NCBI GenBank assembly: GCA_902806565.1
Contig: CADCXA010000041.1
Coordinates: forward strand, 1-64,000
Length of the DNA stretch: 64,000 nt
Direction of reading: 5' to 3'
Source of the DNA: Hypoxylon rubiginosum
Taxonomy: Eukaryota; Ascomycota; Sordariomycetes; Xylariales; Hypoxylaceae
Below, in pieces: positions 1 to 14,683 of the stretch. Every line of letters begins with the position of its first letter. The first letter of the stretch is position 1. Position numbers and translations under genes: made by a program. Under the pieces are notes generated by a model. The model made no database searches, was not told the origin of the DNA, and worked only from the letters and a program-made list of their open reading frames with translations.

Positions 1-2490
1 ATATTTTTATTAATATTTATTAAAACATTTTATTTAATTTAAATAAAATTATTAATTATATTAATAAAAATTATAATCGTTTTAATATAATATATATTTT
101 ATTAAAAACGCTAACGTAAAAAAGAATTTTTAAACTAATTAATAATAGTGATTTTAATTTATTTTTAATTTAAAAAATATTTATTAGTTATTAAATAAAT
201 AAATTTATTTTTTAAGTTTAAAAGTATTTTACTATAAAAAATAATAATATATTAATAATAAAAATAAACTTTAGTTTTAAAATAAAATTAAAATTAAATA
301 AAATTAATATCGCTAATATATTAAAAATTATTTTAAAATTAAATAAAATTATTATAATTAATTAACTATTAATATATAATATATATATTTATAAATAATC
401 AATTAGTTTATTATTAATTAAATTTATTAATAAAATTTAAAAACATTAAATAATAATAATAATTATTATTATTATTTTTTAAAAAATCTAAAAATAATTT
501 TTATTTTTAAAAAATATAATATTAATTAACATATAAAAATAATAAAACTTAAATATTATGAAAAGTTTTTTTTATAAATAATAAATATTTATAAATAATT
601 ATTATTATATTAAATTAAATATTATATTTTTAAATTTTAAATAAACTTATATTAATTTATTATTTTATATTATTATATTATTATTAATTAATTAATTTTT
701 AAATATTAATATTTTATATTTTTAAGTTAATTAATAAAATTATAAATAATAATTAAAAAATATTATTTATATAAAATTATAATATTAATATATATAGTTT
801 TTTTATTTATAATTTAAAATGTAAAAATAATAATAACTTATAAATAAAATATCGTTTTTAAATATATTTATAAAAACCGGTGTTATAGTTTTAAAAAAAA
901 ATATTCCGTTAAAATTTATTTATATTTTCTTTTATTAAAAACTTAAATGTTTTTAATTATTATATATATAATATAATATATTATAATATAATAAATATTA
1001 ATATTCTTAAAAATATTTAAATTTATAACTAGTTTTAAATTAAAGTAATTAAAATAATATTAATATATAATTATAAATATTAATATATATTTATTAAAAA
1101 ACATAATATAATAATATAATAATAAATTCTTAATATAATTATTAACTAAGTATATAAAAATTAAATTTAAGATTTAAAAATAATATATATATATAATAAA
1201 TTAAATAAATATAAAAATTTAAATAAGGTTTATAATATTTAAAGAACTTAATAAATTAGTTTTATATATATTTTTATTATAAATTTATAATTATTTAATT
1301 AATTAAAATAAATAAGGTTAATTATTATTAAATAATAATTTTAATTAAATAAACGGATTATTTTTTAGTTATATATAAATAATAATATTATATAATAATA
1401 AAGAAATTAAAAATAAAATTATTAATTTAATAATAATAAAAAAATATTTAAAAATAATAAACGGCTTTAAAATAAATAAAATAATAATATTTAAAATTAA
1501 TATTTATAATTAATAAATATATATAATAATAAATATATAATATAATATAAATAAATAATATAAAAATAAAATTATTATTTATAATAATATTTAGTAAAAA
1601 TAACTTAATAATAACTAAATAATAATTTAATAATAATTTATTAATAATTTAAATATAACTTAAAAATAATTATAAATTTATTATATTTTAACGTAAATTA
1701 CTTTTTACTTTTAATATATTTTTTTATTTAATAAAAGCTTAATATATTAACACTTAATTTATAATTTTAAAAATATATTATAAATATTTTTAATATATTA
1801 ATATAATAACGTTTAAATTATTTATTAAAACTAATAAAAAAAAAAATAATATAATATTTTTTTTTAATATATATATTAATTCTCATATATTTAAAAACTA
1901 AATATTAATAAAATTAATAAATATAAAAAACATTTTAATTACTTAAAACTTTTATTTTAATTATAAATATTTTTATAATATTTAAAACTTTTTAAACTAT
2001 TATTAAATTATTATATAATTATTATTAAATTATTATTTAACGTTAATTTAACTGTTTTTTAATTATAGTTAATAAAAATAAAATTTATTTTAAATAAAAC
2101 TTTTACTGGTTAAATTTTTATAAATTAGTTAATATTAATTTTACTATAAATTAATAATATTTAATTAGTTTTTTAAAATAAAAAAATATATTAAAAAAGA
2201 TATAGATTTTTAAATACATTTATAAGTTAAAATATTAATAAATATTATAATAATTTAATAATAAATAATATATTTATTATTATAATATTTTTTAATAATT
2301 AAGTTTTAATTTTTTAATATAATAATAATATATAAATTAAATTAAAGTTTAATTAACACTTAAAAATTAATAGATTATAAAATATATAATTAAAATTATA
2401 TTTAAATTTAATATTATATATAATATTATTTTTAAAATTAAAAAAAATATAAATATATTAATAATTATATAAAAAACTTTAAGTAATAAT

Positions 2491-2804
2491 TATTATAAAA
2501 TGTATAAAATATATATATAATATATTAATTATATTAACCTTATATTAATAAATAAATCAAGCTTAAAAAAAAAGTAAAAATATAAGTTAATAAAGCTTAT
2601 AATAATTTTAATAATTTAAATAAATTAATAAATTATATATATAAATTACTTTTAATATATTAATAATATTTAAACTTAATTTTAATTATATTAATAAATT
2701 ATTTATATATTAATTATATTAGTTATTTTAGTTATTAAAATATATTTAAAAAAAGTTAAAAAAAGTTATATTTATAAAGGTTTTTATTTATAATATATAA
2801 TAAT
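2491..2804 (-). repeat. LTR, left copy of the 7.9 kb element
   Basis: Direct repeat partner of 10064-10376. Matching runs include the shared end TATAATATATAATAAT and the inner AAAAAAAAGTAAAAATATAA. Differences are almost all transitions, as RIP would leave. Confidence 0.8.
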
Positions 2805-5800
2805 CTTTTTATTAGTTAAAATATATTTTAAGTTTTATATATTTTTCTTAATAATTTTTATATTATAATAATATTATTTATTATAATAATAGTTTATTAT
2901 TATTAAAATAAAATAAATTAAACCTTTTTAATTAATAATTTTTAATTAATATTATAAATATTAAAAAAACTTAGGTATTTTAAAATTAATTATATAATAT
3001 TAATTTAGTTTATTAGTTAAATTTTTAAAATTATTTACTAGATATTATTTAAAATTAATGTTTTAATTTATTTATTAAATTTAATATTTTAACTTTTTAT
3101 AATATATTTTAAAAATTAATATTTTATAAACTTTTTATTTTGTTTTTTTTATATTTAAATTTATTATTTTATTATTAAAGTTTTAAAAGTTTTAATTAAA
3201 TAAAAAATTATCAGGATTTTTTTATAATTTATTTACGTTAAATTAAATTTAGTTTTATTATTAATAAAAGAATTTTAATTTAAATATATTTAATTTATTA
3301 AGGTATTTTACTTTAATTTTATAAAATAATAACGTAAAAAAAAACTTAATTTATCGTTTAATTAATTTATTAAATTTCTTATTTTTAATAAAATAAATAC
3401 TTAATTACTTATTTTAAAGTTTAGTTTTTATTAATATTAATTTATTTAATAATATTAACGTTTTTATAAATAGTAAATAATATTTTATATTATTAAGTTT
3501 TATTTTTTTATTTATAAAGTTATTTTTTATATTTTTTAATAAAAAACTTGTTTTTTAACTAATAAATCGCGTAAAGTTTTTATTTGGTTTTTTTAATTAA
3601 AGTTTATATATATTAATTATTTTATTAACATTTTGTATAATAAAAGTTTTTTTAAAAATTTATATAATAAAAAGTTTTATATTATATTTATAGTTAATAT
3701 TATTTTTAATTAATTATTTTAAGTTTAATTAATAAATATATATAATTATTAATTAATAACTTTATTTATAATTTTAACCTAGTTAATTATTTATTTATAT
3801 TTTATAGTAAATATTTTTATTTTTTTTTTATTAATTTAAAGAATTTATTTATAAAATTAATAATAAATTAAAAACTTCAATTTTATAAAATTAAAACTAA
3901 TTATTTTATTAATCTATAAAAATCTTAATAATATATTTATATTATATTATAAACTATTATTTATTTTATATATAAAATTAATTAATATATTTTTATTAAT
4001 TAGTTTATAATTACTAGTAAATTATTAAACTTATTATTAACAATTAAAAATAACTTAAAGTTATTTTTAGTTTTTAATTATAACTTAAAATTTATAATTA
4101 AATATTTTTATTTTTAATTTAATATTAATAATAATAATAAAAACTAGGTGTTTTATTTTTAAGTATTTTTATTAATTAATATATATAGTTTTTTATATAG
4201 CGATTAATAATATTAAAAAAGCCAGGTTATTAATATTATTTAATAATTATTTATTAAATTTTATTCTTTTTTAAATAAATAATAACTATATAATTATATA
4301 TTTTTTTAATAATATTAATTTAAAAGTTATTATTTTTAAAAATTATTAATCGCTTTTTATAAATTATTAAAACGTTTAATATTTACTAGTTTATTATTTT
4401 ATTAAATAAAACTTTTTAATAATAAATATTAAGTTTTTAATTAATATAGTTTATTTAAAATATTTAATTTATTAAAATAACTTTAAATATTTTTAATGGT
4501 TTTTTTATATTTATTATAAATAATTTCACGTTATTAAAAATTTTTAATATTAATTTTTTTTTAATAAAGCGAAATAAAATTAAAGTTTTTTATTTATTTT
4601 TTTTTTATTTTTATGTTTTTATTTTTTTTCATAGTTTAAATAAAATATTAAATATAATATTTTACGTTTTTAACTGGTAAATAATTATAAAATTATATTA
4701 TAAAATTATATTTATTTATTTAGTTTATTAAAAATTAAGAACTTTTTTTATATTAAAATATTTTAAAGTATTATAGTTTATAATTATTAAAAATAACCGC
4801 GGGTATAAAAAATTTATTAGTTTTAATTACTAGTATATTAATATTTTAATAATTATTAAAAACTTTTTATTATAAATCTTATAATTTAATTTAATTTTAT
4901 ATAAAATTTCTAAGTAAAACATTATAAAGTGTTAAAGTTTATTAAAAAATATTTTTTAAAATAATAATTTTATTATAATATTATTAAAAATATTTATTTT
5001 AATTTTAATTTTATATTTATAAAAAAAATAACCTAGTAATAAAACGTTTATAAGCTTATTTTTTAACGTTTTAAATACTTATTTATAGATTTTTATTTAA
5101 ATAAGGTCCGTTTTATTTTTTATAAAATCTATAAAAGGTTTTATTATTTATTTGTATTTTTTTATAAATCTTTAATAAAAGTTATAGAATTTTAAAAATA
5201 ATTTTACCGTTTTAATAACTATTTTTCTATTTTTTTTTAAATAATATTAACAGTAAATTACTTTTATTTTATTTAAATTTATATTAACTTTTTTAAATTT
5301 AATTATAAATTTTAAAAACTTTATTTTTTTTATGTAAAACTTATATTTTATTAAATTTATTTAAAAACTAGCTTTTTATAATTTATTTAGAACTTTTCGT
5401 ATATATTTTTAATATTTTTTTAACGTATTTAAAAAGATTAATATATTATTAATATAAATGGTATAAAATTTATTTAAGTATTTTTAAAAAATATTATTAA
5501 TATAACATTAAAATATTTTAGTTAATTTAAATAAAAACATTTTAAAGTAATATATTTTATATTATATTTAAAATATAATTAAGTTTTTATTTTTTAATAT
5601 AAAACGTATTTTATAAAAAGTTTATTATATATTTATTTTAATATATATTTTAGTTTTTACGATTTTTATTAATATGTTTTTTATTAAAAAAAAATATTTA
5701 TTTTTTTATATAAGAAAATTAAGTTTTTTATAATTAATATAAAATTCTAATCTTTTATTTATTTTTCTTATAAATAAAATAAATGTTATTTATAAAATAA

Positions 5801-6650
5801 ATAATAATTTAATAAAGTTTTTTTAAAAATTCTTAATAATATATTATTAGTATATTTTTATTTTTTTTTAAATTTAATTTATATAAAAAGCTATATTTTA
5901 AAATAATATTTAAATTAACTTTTAACTTTATATGGTAATTTATTTTTAGGTGGTAAAATAACTTATTTAATGTTATTTTATTAAAAATATTTAAATATAT
6001 ATAATAATAAACTAATATTATTTTTTTTACTTTTTTATAAAGTTTATTTTTATTATAATAATTTTAAATAAATAATATTTATATTAATTAATTATATTTT
6101 CTTTTATAATATAATATTTTTAATTAGTAATATTAAAATATAAATTCAGTTTTTTATTTTTAAATAAAAAAAATATTAGGTTTTATTTTATATTTTCAAA
6201 ATATATTTATTTTATTAAGTTATATATTTTATAAATTTTAGTTTTATAAAAATTAGTTAAAAATAATAAATTATCCTTTAAAAATTAAAATATAATTTTT
6301 AAAGTTATTATTTTATTATTTTTAAAAAATAAGTTAAACTTTAAATATTAATATAGTAATTTAAGTTATTTTTTAAACTTTTAGATTTTTTATTTAATTA
6401 AAACTTTATTTATTTTTTTTAGAAATTCTTTTTTTTTTAATTTTATAATATAATTAAAAGTTTTTAAAATATTTTTATATATTAAAGAAATATAAATAAC
6501 TAAAAATAATAAATTATTATTAATAAATAAGAATATATAAGGTACTTATTATTTTTAACTAGTTTAATTATTTTATTAATATTTTTTATTTTTATTTATA
6601 AAAATATATATTTTTTTATATTTTTATTAAAATTTAAAATTACTTGTTTA

Positions 6651-7790
6651 AATATATAATATAAAAATAAAATAAAGATTTAAGTTAATATAAAATATAA
6701 AGTTTATTATATATATTATAAACTTTATAATTAAAGTTATAATTAAAACTTTAAAAACCTAACCTTAATATTTTTTTTTTTAATTTTAAACTTTAATAAA
6801 AAAATGGTATTTAAAAGTATTATAAAAATAATTATTTTTATTATTTTATAAGAAAGGTTTTAATTATCGTAATTTTTATATAAAAAAATTAATATATAAT
6901 ATTATATAAAATAATTATAATTATATAAATAATTATATAAATTTTAAATATTTAAATAAATAACTTTTATTACTATTTTATAATTAAGTTTTAAATTTTT
7001 TCTTAATATTTTATATATATATATAAATTTTAATTATTTAATAAGTTTATATTATATTATTTATTTTATATAAATTAAAAATTAAAATAAAAAAGAAAAA
7101 AGTTAAAAAATTATATAAATATATTTATAAATTTATATGTTTTAAAGTTATATATATATTTATAAGTTAAAGTTATTTAAATATAATAATAAGCTTAGTA
7201 AAAAAATTAATTATTAATATTAATAAATTATTAAAATATTTATTAATAAACTTATTTTATAAATTAATATAAGTTTTTATAAAGATTTTTATAAAAATTT
7301 TTATAAGGATTTATAAAAAAATTTATATATTAAGTAAAAAATATAATAACGTTAGTAATTTATTAATAAAAAAATAATTAATTTTATTAATATAATAACT
7401 ATAATATTTATATTAATATATTATTAATTTTAAGTTTTTAATTTTAATTTTAAAAATTAAGTTTTTTTATTAAAATATTTGCTACCTTAAAATATAAAAA
7501 AGTTATATATTTTATAATAAAAGTATTTTAATTAATTTATTAATTAAACTTTTTTTTATTAAAAATAAAATTAAATTAATTATAAAGTATAAAAAATAAT
7601 AAGTTTAAACTTAAAAAATAAGCACTAGATATTATAATTTAAAATAAGTTTAAAAGTAAAACCTTTAAATAATATAATAAAAATAAAATAAAGATTTAAA
7701 TTAGTATAAAATATAAGGTTTATTATATATATTATAAATTTTATAATTAAAGTTATAATTAAAGTTTTAAAAACCTAATTTTAATAACTT
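6651..7790. repeat. direct-repeat pair nested inside the 7.9 kb element
   Basis: About 125 bp at 6651-6775 recurs at 7671-7790. The shared core contains AAAATAAAATAAAGATTTAA, then a TATTATATATATTATAAA run, and ends TTTAAAAACCTAA. Both copies are in the same orientation, about 1.02 kb apart. This could be a short LTR-bounded insertion (TRIM-like) nested in the larger element, or an internal duplication. Coding content is not readable. Confidence 0.55.
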
Positions 7791-10063
7791 TTTTAATATT
7801 GTTTTATTTTTTAATAGTTTTTTTACCTTATTTATTTTTATATTATAATATTATAATTTAAATTTTTATTTTATTAAAAATAATAACTTATATTAATAAT
7901 TATTTACTAATAAATTATATTAAATAAAAAACTTTTTTTTAATAATTATATTATATTTTATATTTATTATTAATAATAATATATTTTTAATTTTTCTTTT
8001 TTAAATTTAAATATAAATATAAATTATTATATTTATAATTTGTTTTTTTTTATTATATTTAAATATTTTTTTAATTTAAAGCTGTTTATTCTTTTAACGT
8101 TTAAATATTTTATTATTCTTTTAATAAATAAAATATTTACTAATAAATATATATTTATTTTTATATTAATTAAAGTTTTAATAATTAAAATTACTTTATT
8201 TATTATTATAATATAATTTATTAAAAGTAAATTTCTTTTAAAAACCCTTTTTATAAAATTTAATAATATTTTTAGGTATTTTTTTATATTTATTACGATT
8301 ATTTATATTTTTTTAAAATAAGAGTTTATTTTTTTTAAAGTTAATTTTTTATTAAATTATTTATATTTATTAGTTTAATTTAATTAAATATTAAGTTTTT
8401 TTATTTTAATATTTATATAATAATTATATTAATATAAGTTTTATTTATAAGTTTATATTTATTTTTTACCGGATATTTATTATTATAATAACCTAGTTTA
8501 TAATATATAAAATATTAATTTTTAAAAATTATAAACTTAGTTTATATAAATTTAAATTTAATATATATTTTTCGCTTGTTTTTTATAATATTAATTACTT
8601 TTAAATTATAATAATTATTTAAAATAAAAATGAAATTATTTATAAATTAACCATTATTTTTTTTATTATTTCCGTTTTTATTATTAATAACATTTAAAAT
8701 ATTTATAAACTTTTTATTATTAACGTTTTAAAATCTAAATATATCTTTTTAAAAACGTTTAAATTTAAATATTATTTTTATAAATATTTAAAAATATTAT
8801 TTAACGTTTTTAATAACGTTAATTTATTTTTAAAAAAAATATAAAAAAAAACTTATTTATTATATTTTTACTTATTTTTATAAAAATATAAAAAATCTTA
8901 GTATTTTTATTTTTTTTAAAGTAATTAATATTTTTATAAAGCTTATTTTTTAAAAATATAAACTATTATTTAAATTTAATATTTTTTTTATTAATTATAT
9001 TTTTATTATTTAAAAAAAATAAACAGGTTTTAATATTTAATTAATTATTATTTTATTATAATAACTTTTGTTTATTTAAAAAACTAAATAATAATAAACT
9101 AATTTTTAATTTTATAAAGTTTTTTAATTATTATTTAAATTTTAATATTTTTTTTTAAATTATTATTTTTTAAACCTTACGTTCTTTATTTAAAAGAATA
9201 TCAAGATTTTACTTATTTATTTTAACTTGTTATTTTTTAATTAGTTGTTTATTTTACGAATTTTTTATTTTTTAACGTAATTTATTTAACTTAAACTTTA
9301 AATTTTTAACTTTATTTTTATAATAAATAGTTATTTAATTATAATATTTTATTTAATATTAAGTTAATTATAAAATTATTATTATATTATAAATAAATTT
9401 ACTTATTTTAATTATTTATTTAATAATATTTAATATATATAAATAATAAGTTTTTATTTTAAAAAACTAAATTTTTATATTAATATTAAAAATAATTTTT
9501 TAAAATTTATTATAATTAATAACTTAATTTATAATAAATTAAACTTATTGTTTTTTCATTATTTAAAAATAAAAAAGTAGTTATATAAGTTTATTTTATT
9601 AAGTTATAATAATAAAAACTTTTTTAACTTAATTTCTTTAATTTTTTTATAAATAAAAGAAATTATTTATTATATTTTTTATTTTTATTATTTAATTTAT
9701 ATTAATAAATGTATTAGTTAAATATTTATAAAAAAGGTAAGTTTATTTTATTTCGGTTTTAAAAATAATAATAAAGCTGTTAAAAAAGGTTTTAAAACCA
9801 TGTATTTTTTATTTAACATTTAAAAAAGTAGTTTTTTTATTATATTTATTATTAATTTTAATTATATTATGTTTTAGTTTTTATAGATAATATTAAGTTT
9901 TTTTTAAATAATATTATAAATTTTTTTATAAAATTATTTATTAATTATAAGTTTATTATTATTTATTTAATTTATTTTATTATTTAAGGTTTTTTTAAGA
10001 TTCTTTTTTTTATAAAAGTTTTAAAAATCTTTTTTAATTAATTAATAAAATAAAACTTAATTT

Positions 10064-10376
10064 TATTATAAAATATATAAAATATATATATAATATATTA
10101 ATTAAATTAATTTTATATTAATAAAAAGATTCAGCTTAAAAAAAAAGTAAAAATATAAGTTAATAAAACTTATAATAATTTTAATAATTTAAATAAACTA
10201 ATAAATTATATATATAAATTATTTTTAATATATTAGTAATATTTAAATTTAATTTTAATTATATTAATAAATTATTTACATATTAATTATATTAGTTATT
10301 TTAACTATAAAATATATTTTAAAAAAGTTTAAAAAAGCCACGTTTATAAAGATTTTTACTTATAATATATAATAAT
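10064..10376 (-). repeat. LTR, right copy of the 7.9 kb element
   Basis: Direct repeat partner of 2491-2804, with two short indels between the copies. Confidence 0.8.
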
Positions 10377-10671
10377 AATTATAATTTTAAAACCATTAAC
10401 GTGATTTTTATATTAAAATAAATATATAAATTATAATTAAATAATAACTTAATTAAAATTAAGTAATAATTAATAAATATAATTAATTTACCGTTAGGTT
10501 TTTTTATATTAATTAAAAAATCTATTATTAAAAACTTATAAAATATTTTTTAAATATTAATAAAATAAATATTAATTAAATAATATAATATTTTATATAA
10601 ATTTATTTTTATAAAAAACTAATATAATATATAATTTTATTATAAATTTAAATAAATTATTATTAAACTAT

Positions 10672-10732
10672 TATTAAATTATTATTTAATTATTATTTAA
10701 TTATTATTTAATTATTATTTAATTATTATTTA
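10672..10732. repeat. tandem ATTATTTAATT microsatellite
   Basis: The unit TAATTATTATT is repeated about five times head to tail within the AT block. It is a simple repeat of no evident function, probably formed by slippage. Confidence 0.75.
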
Positions 10733-11540
10733 ATTTAATTTACTAGTATTAATTAATTATAATTTATAAAAATTTAAAATTATTATAATAAATTTAATTA
10801 TAAATTAATTTAAAGTTAAAATATAAAAATATATATTTTTTTTATTTTATATTAATTAGTTAATAAATTAAATATATAAATAAAACTTTTATAATATAAT
10901 AAAAAATAACTTTTTATTATTAAATAAGTTTTATATATTTAAAATAAATAATATTTTATTTAAATATTTAAATAATAATAAGTTTATTATTTAAACGGTT
11001 AAGAAATAACAGTTATTATATTATATTAAAATATTTAAAAAAGTAAAAGTTAAAAAAGAGAAAAAAAATAATAAAAATAAAATAATCCTAATATTTAATT
11101 AAATATTAATATTTTAAATATAAATTTAATTAATATTAAATAATAATTTAAATAAGATTAATTATAATAATTATATTATTAATTTTTAATTAATGGTAAA
11201 TAATAACTAAATTAAAATTAATTATAATATTAATTTTATTAAATTAAAAAAAATTAAATCTCATAATCTTTTATATTTTTAAATATTAATAATATTAATA
11301 AATTTTATTATTAAGTTATATTTAATAAATAATATTAATTATATATTAATAAATAATTAAAATAAGTTTAATATAATTATTAATTAATTAAATAATTAAT
11401 TAATAATTTTTTAATAATTAAATATTATAATAAATAATAATAAACTTAAAAGTAATAATAACTATTATTTTATAAGTTTATTATTTTTATTAAAAATTAA
11501 AACTAAAATTAAAAATAATAAAATTACAGTTAATATTTAT

Positions 11541-11755
11541 AACATAATATAAATAAAATTATTATATAAAATAATATATATAAAGCTTTAAATTTTATAT
11601 ATAATTATAAAACTATATAAGTTTTATAATATATATTTATATTTATATTAATTAAAGAATTTATTTGTTTTATAATATTAATTTTTATTTTTATTTTTAT
11701 TATTATTTTAATTATATAGTTTTTTTTTTTTTTATTATTATTTTATTTACCGATA
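11541..11755 (+). repeat. LTR of the second family, first copy
   Basis: About 215 bp matching 12541-12754 and 17608-17826 from an AATATAAATAAAATTATTAT-like start to a TTTATTTACCGATA-like end. The spacing to the next copy is only 1.0 kb. It may be a solo LTR, or one end of a deleted element that shares the copy at 12541. Confidence 0.7.
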
Positions 11756-12540
11756 TTAATTAATTTTATTAATTAATAAAATAAATAATAAATTTTTAAA
11801 ATAAAGTAAATAACGTTAAAATTTTATTTATTTTAAAATAAAATAAAAGTTATATTTATATTAATAAAAATTTTTAAAATATAATTTTATTTATTTTTAA
11901 AGTTACGTTATTTTATATTTTTAGAATTTTTAAAAGTTTTAAATTATAATTCTATATATATATTTTAATATATTATTATTTTATATATTTTAAATTTATA
12001 TTTTATTATATAAAACAAATTTATATTAAATACCTTATTAATTAAATTTAATAATATTATTTAATTAACGTTTTAATATCACCGATTAATTATATAAAAA
12101 AAATCCTACTTAATAAATTAAAAACTTAAAAACTTAATTTTATTTATTTTTAAAGTTATATTATTTTATTATTTTTAGTTTTATTTTATATTTATTACGT
12201 ATAATAATTCCGATTATATAAAAAATTAATTATAAAAACCACGAAAACTTTTTTATTAAATTAATTTATAAAACCACGATTTTAATTATACGATAAATTT
12301 ATTATAAAAACTATAAAAACTTTTTTATTAAATTAATTTTATATAAATATTAAAGCTTTTTATTAAATTACTAAGATTTTAATTATATAAAAAATTTATA
12401 AAACATTTTTATTTTAAATTAAATTTTAAATTTTTAAATTAAATTTTTAATTAATTTAATTAATTAAATTATAAAAGATTTATAAAAACTTTAAATAATT
12501 ATTATATTATATTAAAAAAAAAGAAAAAAAAATAATTAAT

Positions 12541-12754
12541 ATAAAATAATATAAATAAAGTTATTATATAAAATAATATATATAAAACTTTAAGTTTTAT
12601 ATATAATTATAAGGTTTAATTTTACACTATATATTTATATTTAAATTAATTAAAAAGTTTATTTTTTTTATAATATTAGTTTTTATTTTTACTTTTATTA
12701 TTACTTTAATTATATAGTTTTTTTTTATTTTTTTTATTACTTTATCTACCGATA
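12541..12754 (+). repeat. LTR of the second family, second copy
   Basis: Aligned with 11541-11755 and 17608-17826. It contains the shared AAATAATATATATAAAACTT segment and ends in TTATCTACCGATA. Confidence 0.72.
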
Positions 12755-14604
12755 ATATTATTAAAATTAATAATAATAATTTTAAAAATAACTTAATAAC
12801 TAATGAAAATAATAAAATTATTAAAAATATAAAAACTAAATTAATAATAATTAAATAAAAATTAAAAATTAAGTTAATAATAATTTAATAATAATAATTA
12901 AATAAAAACTTAATAATTATTATTAAAAAATTAAAAAGAAAATATAATTTATTTATATTATTTAATAAATAACAAATAATTAAATATTAAATTAAAAATA
13001 TAAACATATTTATTTTTAATTTAAATAAATACTTTTTATATAAATAAATTAAATATTAATATAATAAATTAATTTATTTATAAATTTATTAAAAGTTTAT
13101 TTATATTAAAAGTTATATTAATTTATTTAAATTTTTATATAAATTTTTATAATCTTTATTATTATTAATTTATTTATTAATATTGTTTTTTTATAATAAT
13201 AAATATTATAATTATTATAAATAATAACTAATTAAAAATTATTAATTATTATATTTATTATATTTATTAATTATATTAATTAATATAAAAATAATTTTAT
13301 ATATATATTTATATTAATTATATATTATTTTAAATCCTTTTTAATATAATAATTATTTATTTAATTATATTTAATATATAATATTTAAACTAATAAATTT
13401 AAATTTTATAAAAAATTATATATATAATTTATTTTTTTAAATTTAATTTATTAAAATAAAACCTTAAAAATATATTTATTTTTATATATTTTTTTTCTTT
13501 AATATATTATAACTAAAAAAACAAATATTTCTATTTAACTTTTAAAACTTATTTATAATATTATTAAATATAAAACAAATAATATTAAAATTTATATTTA
13601 TTTTAATATTAACGTTATTAAATTTATTATTATATTTCTAAATTTATTTATATTTTTTATAATTCTTATTATTTTTTAAGTTAAAAAAACATTTTTTATA
13701 AACGTTTAAATTATATAAATATTATTAATAATTATTAAATTTAAATTTAAATTTATTAAACGTTAATATTTTATTATTTTAAATAAAACAATTATAATTA
13801 TTAGCTAGATTTAAACTATATATATATTTATTATTTTTATTTAAAAATTAACTATAACTTTTTTTTAATTTTTAATATAAATTTATTTCAAATTATATAT
13901 ATATTTTTATTATTATTATAAACTTATATTTAATAATAAAAATATAATATAAAAATAATATATATAGTTTTTAAATAAAAAATATTTTATATAAAACAGT
14001 TAAAAATAAATTTAATTTTAACACTTATAAAATTCTAGTAAATATAATTATAATATATTACGTATATATTAAATAAATATTTTATATTTAATTTAATAAT
14101 TTTAAAAATAAAAATATATTAATTATTTAACTTTTTTAAAATAATAATAAGCTTTTTATAATTAAATATATAATAAATATTATTATAAAAAAAACATATT
14201 ATTTAAATTATTAATAAGTTTATTATTATTTAATATTTTTATATATTATTTTATATAATTAATATTAAATTATAACGTAGCTTTTATTAATATTAAATAT
14301 ATTGTTTTTATTTTTATATTATATTATATAACTTAATAAGTTTTATTATAATTAATAATAATTATATAACCAGTTAAATTAATTAATAAAAAAATAAATA
14401 TAAATATAATAAAAATTTATTAAGCGATAAAAAAAAATATTAAAATAATTTTTATTAATATATTAAAAAAATTAATTAAAACATTATTTAAAAATATAAT
14501 AAAATATAATAAAAAGGTATTAAAAATATAAAAAAATTCCTAATTATTAAACAGAAATATTATAATATATAGTTTTAAATTTATTATAATTAAAACCTAA
14601 AAAT

Positions 14605-14683
14605 ATAAAATAAATATAAAAATAAACCTATATAACTAAAAATATAAAAATAAACCTATATAACTAAAAATATAAAAATAATA
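14605..14683. repeat. 28 bp tandem repeat in AT block
   Basis: The unit ATAAAAATAAACCTATATAA plus CTAAAAAT occurs twice in full and then in part. The copies are nearly identical, so the duplication probably post-dates most RIP mutation in this interval. Confidence 0.65.

Larger units (their letters stand above)
2491..10376 (-). mobile_element. RIPed LTR retrotransposon, about 7.9 kb
   Basis: Two direct repeats of about 313 bp, 2491-2804 and 10064-10376, align along their whole length with mostly C/T or G/A differences and an offset of 7571-7573 bp. This is the layout of an LTR element. The interior plus strand is T-rich, so the minus strand is the A-rich one, as is usual for retrotransposon coding strands. 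On the minus strand an AAAAAGA-like purine tract abuts the repeat at 2804, as a polypurine tract would. Orientation is therefore inferred as minus. Length fits a Ty3/Gypsy element, but no gag or pol protein can be read, so the superfamily is a guess. Confidence 0.8.
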
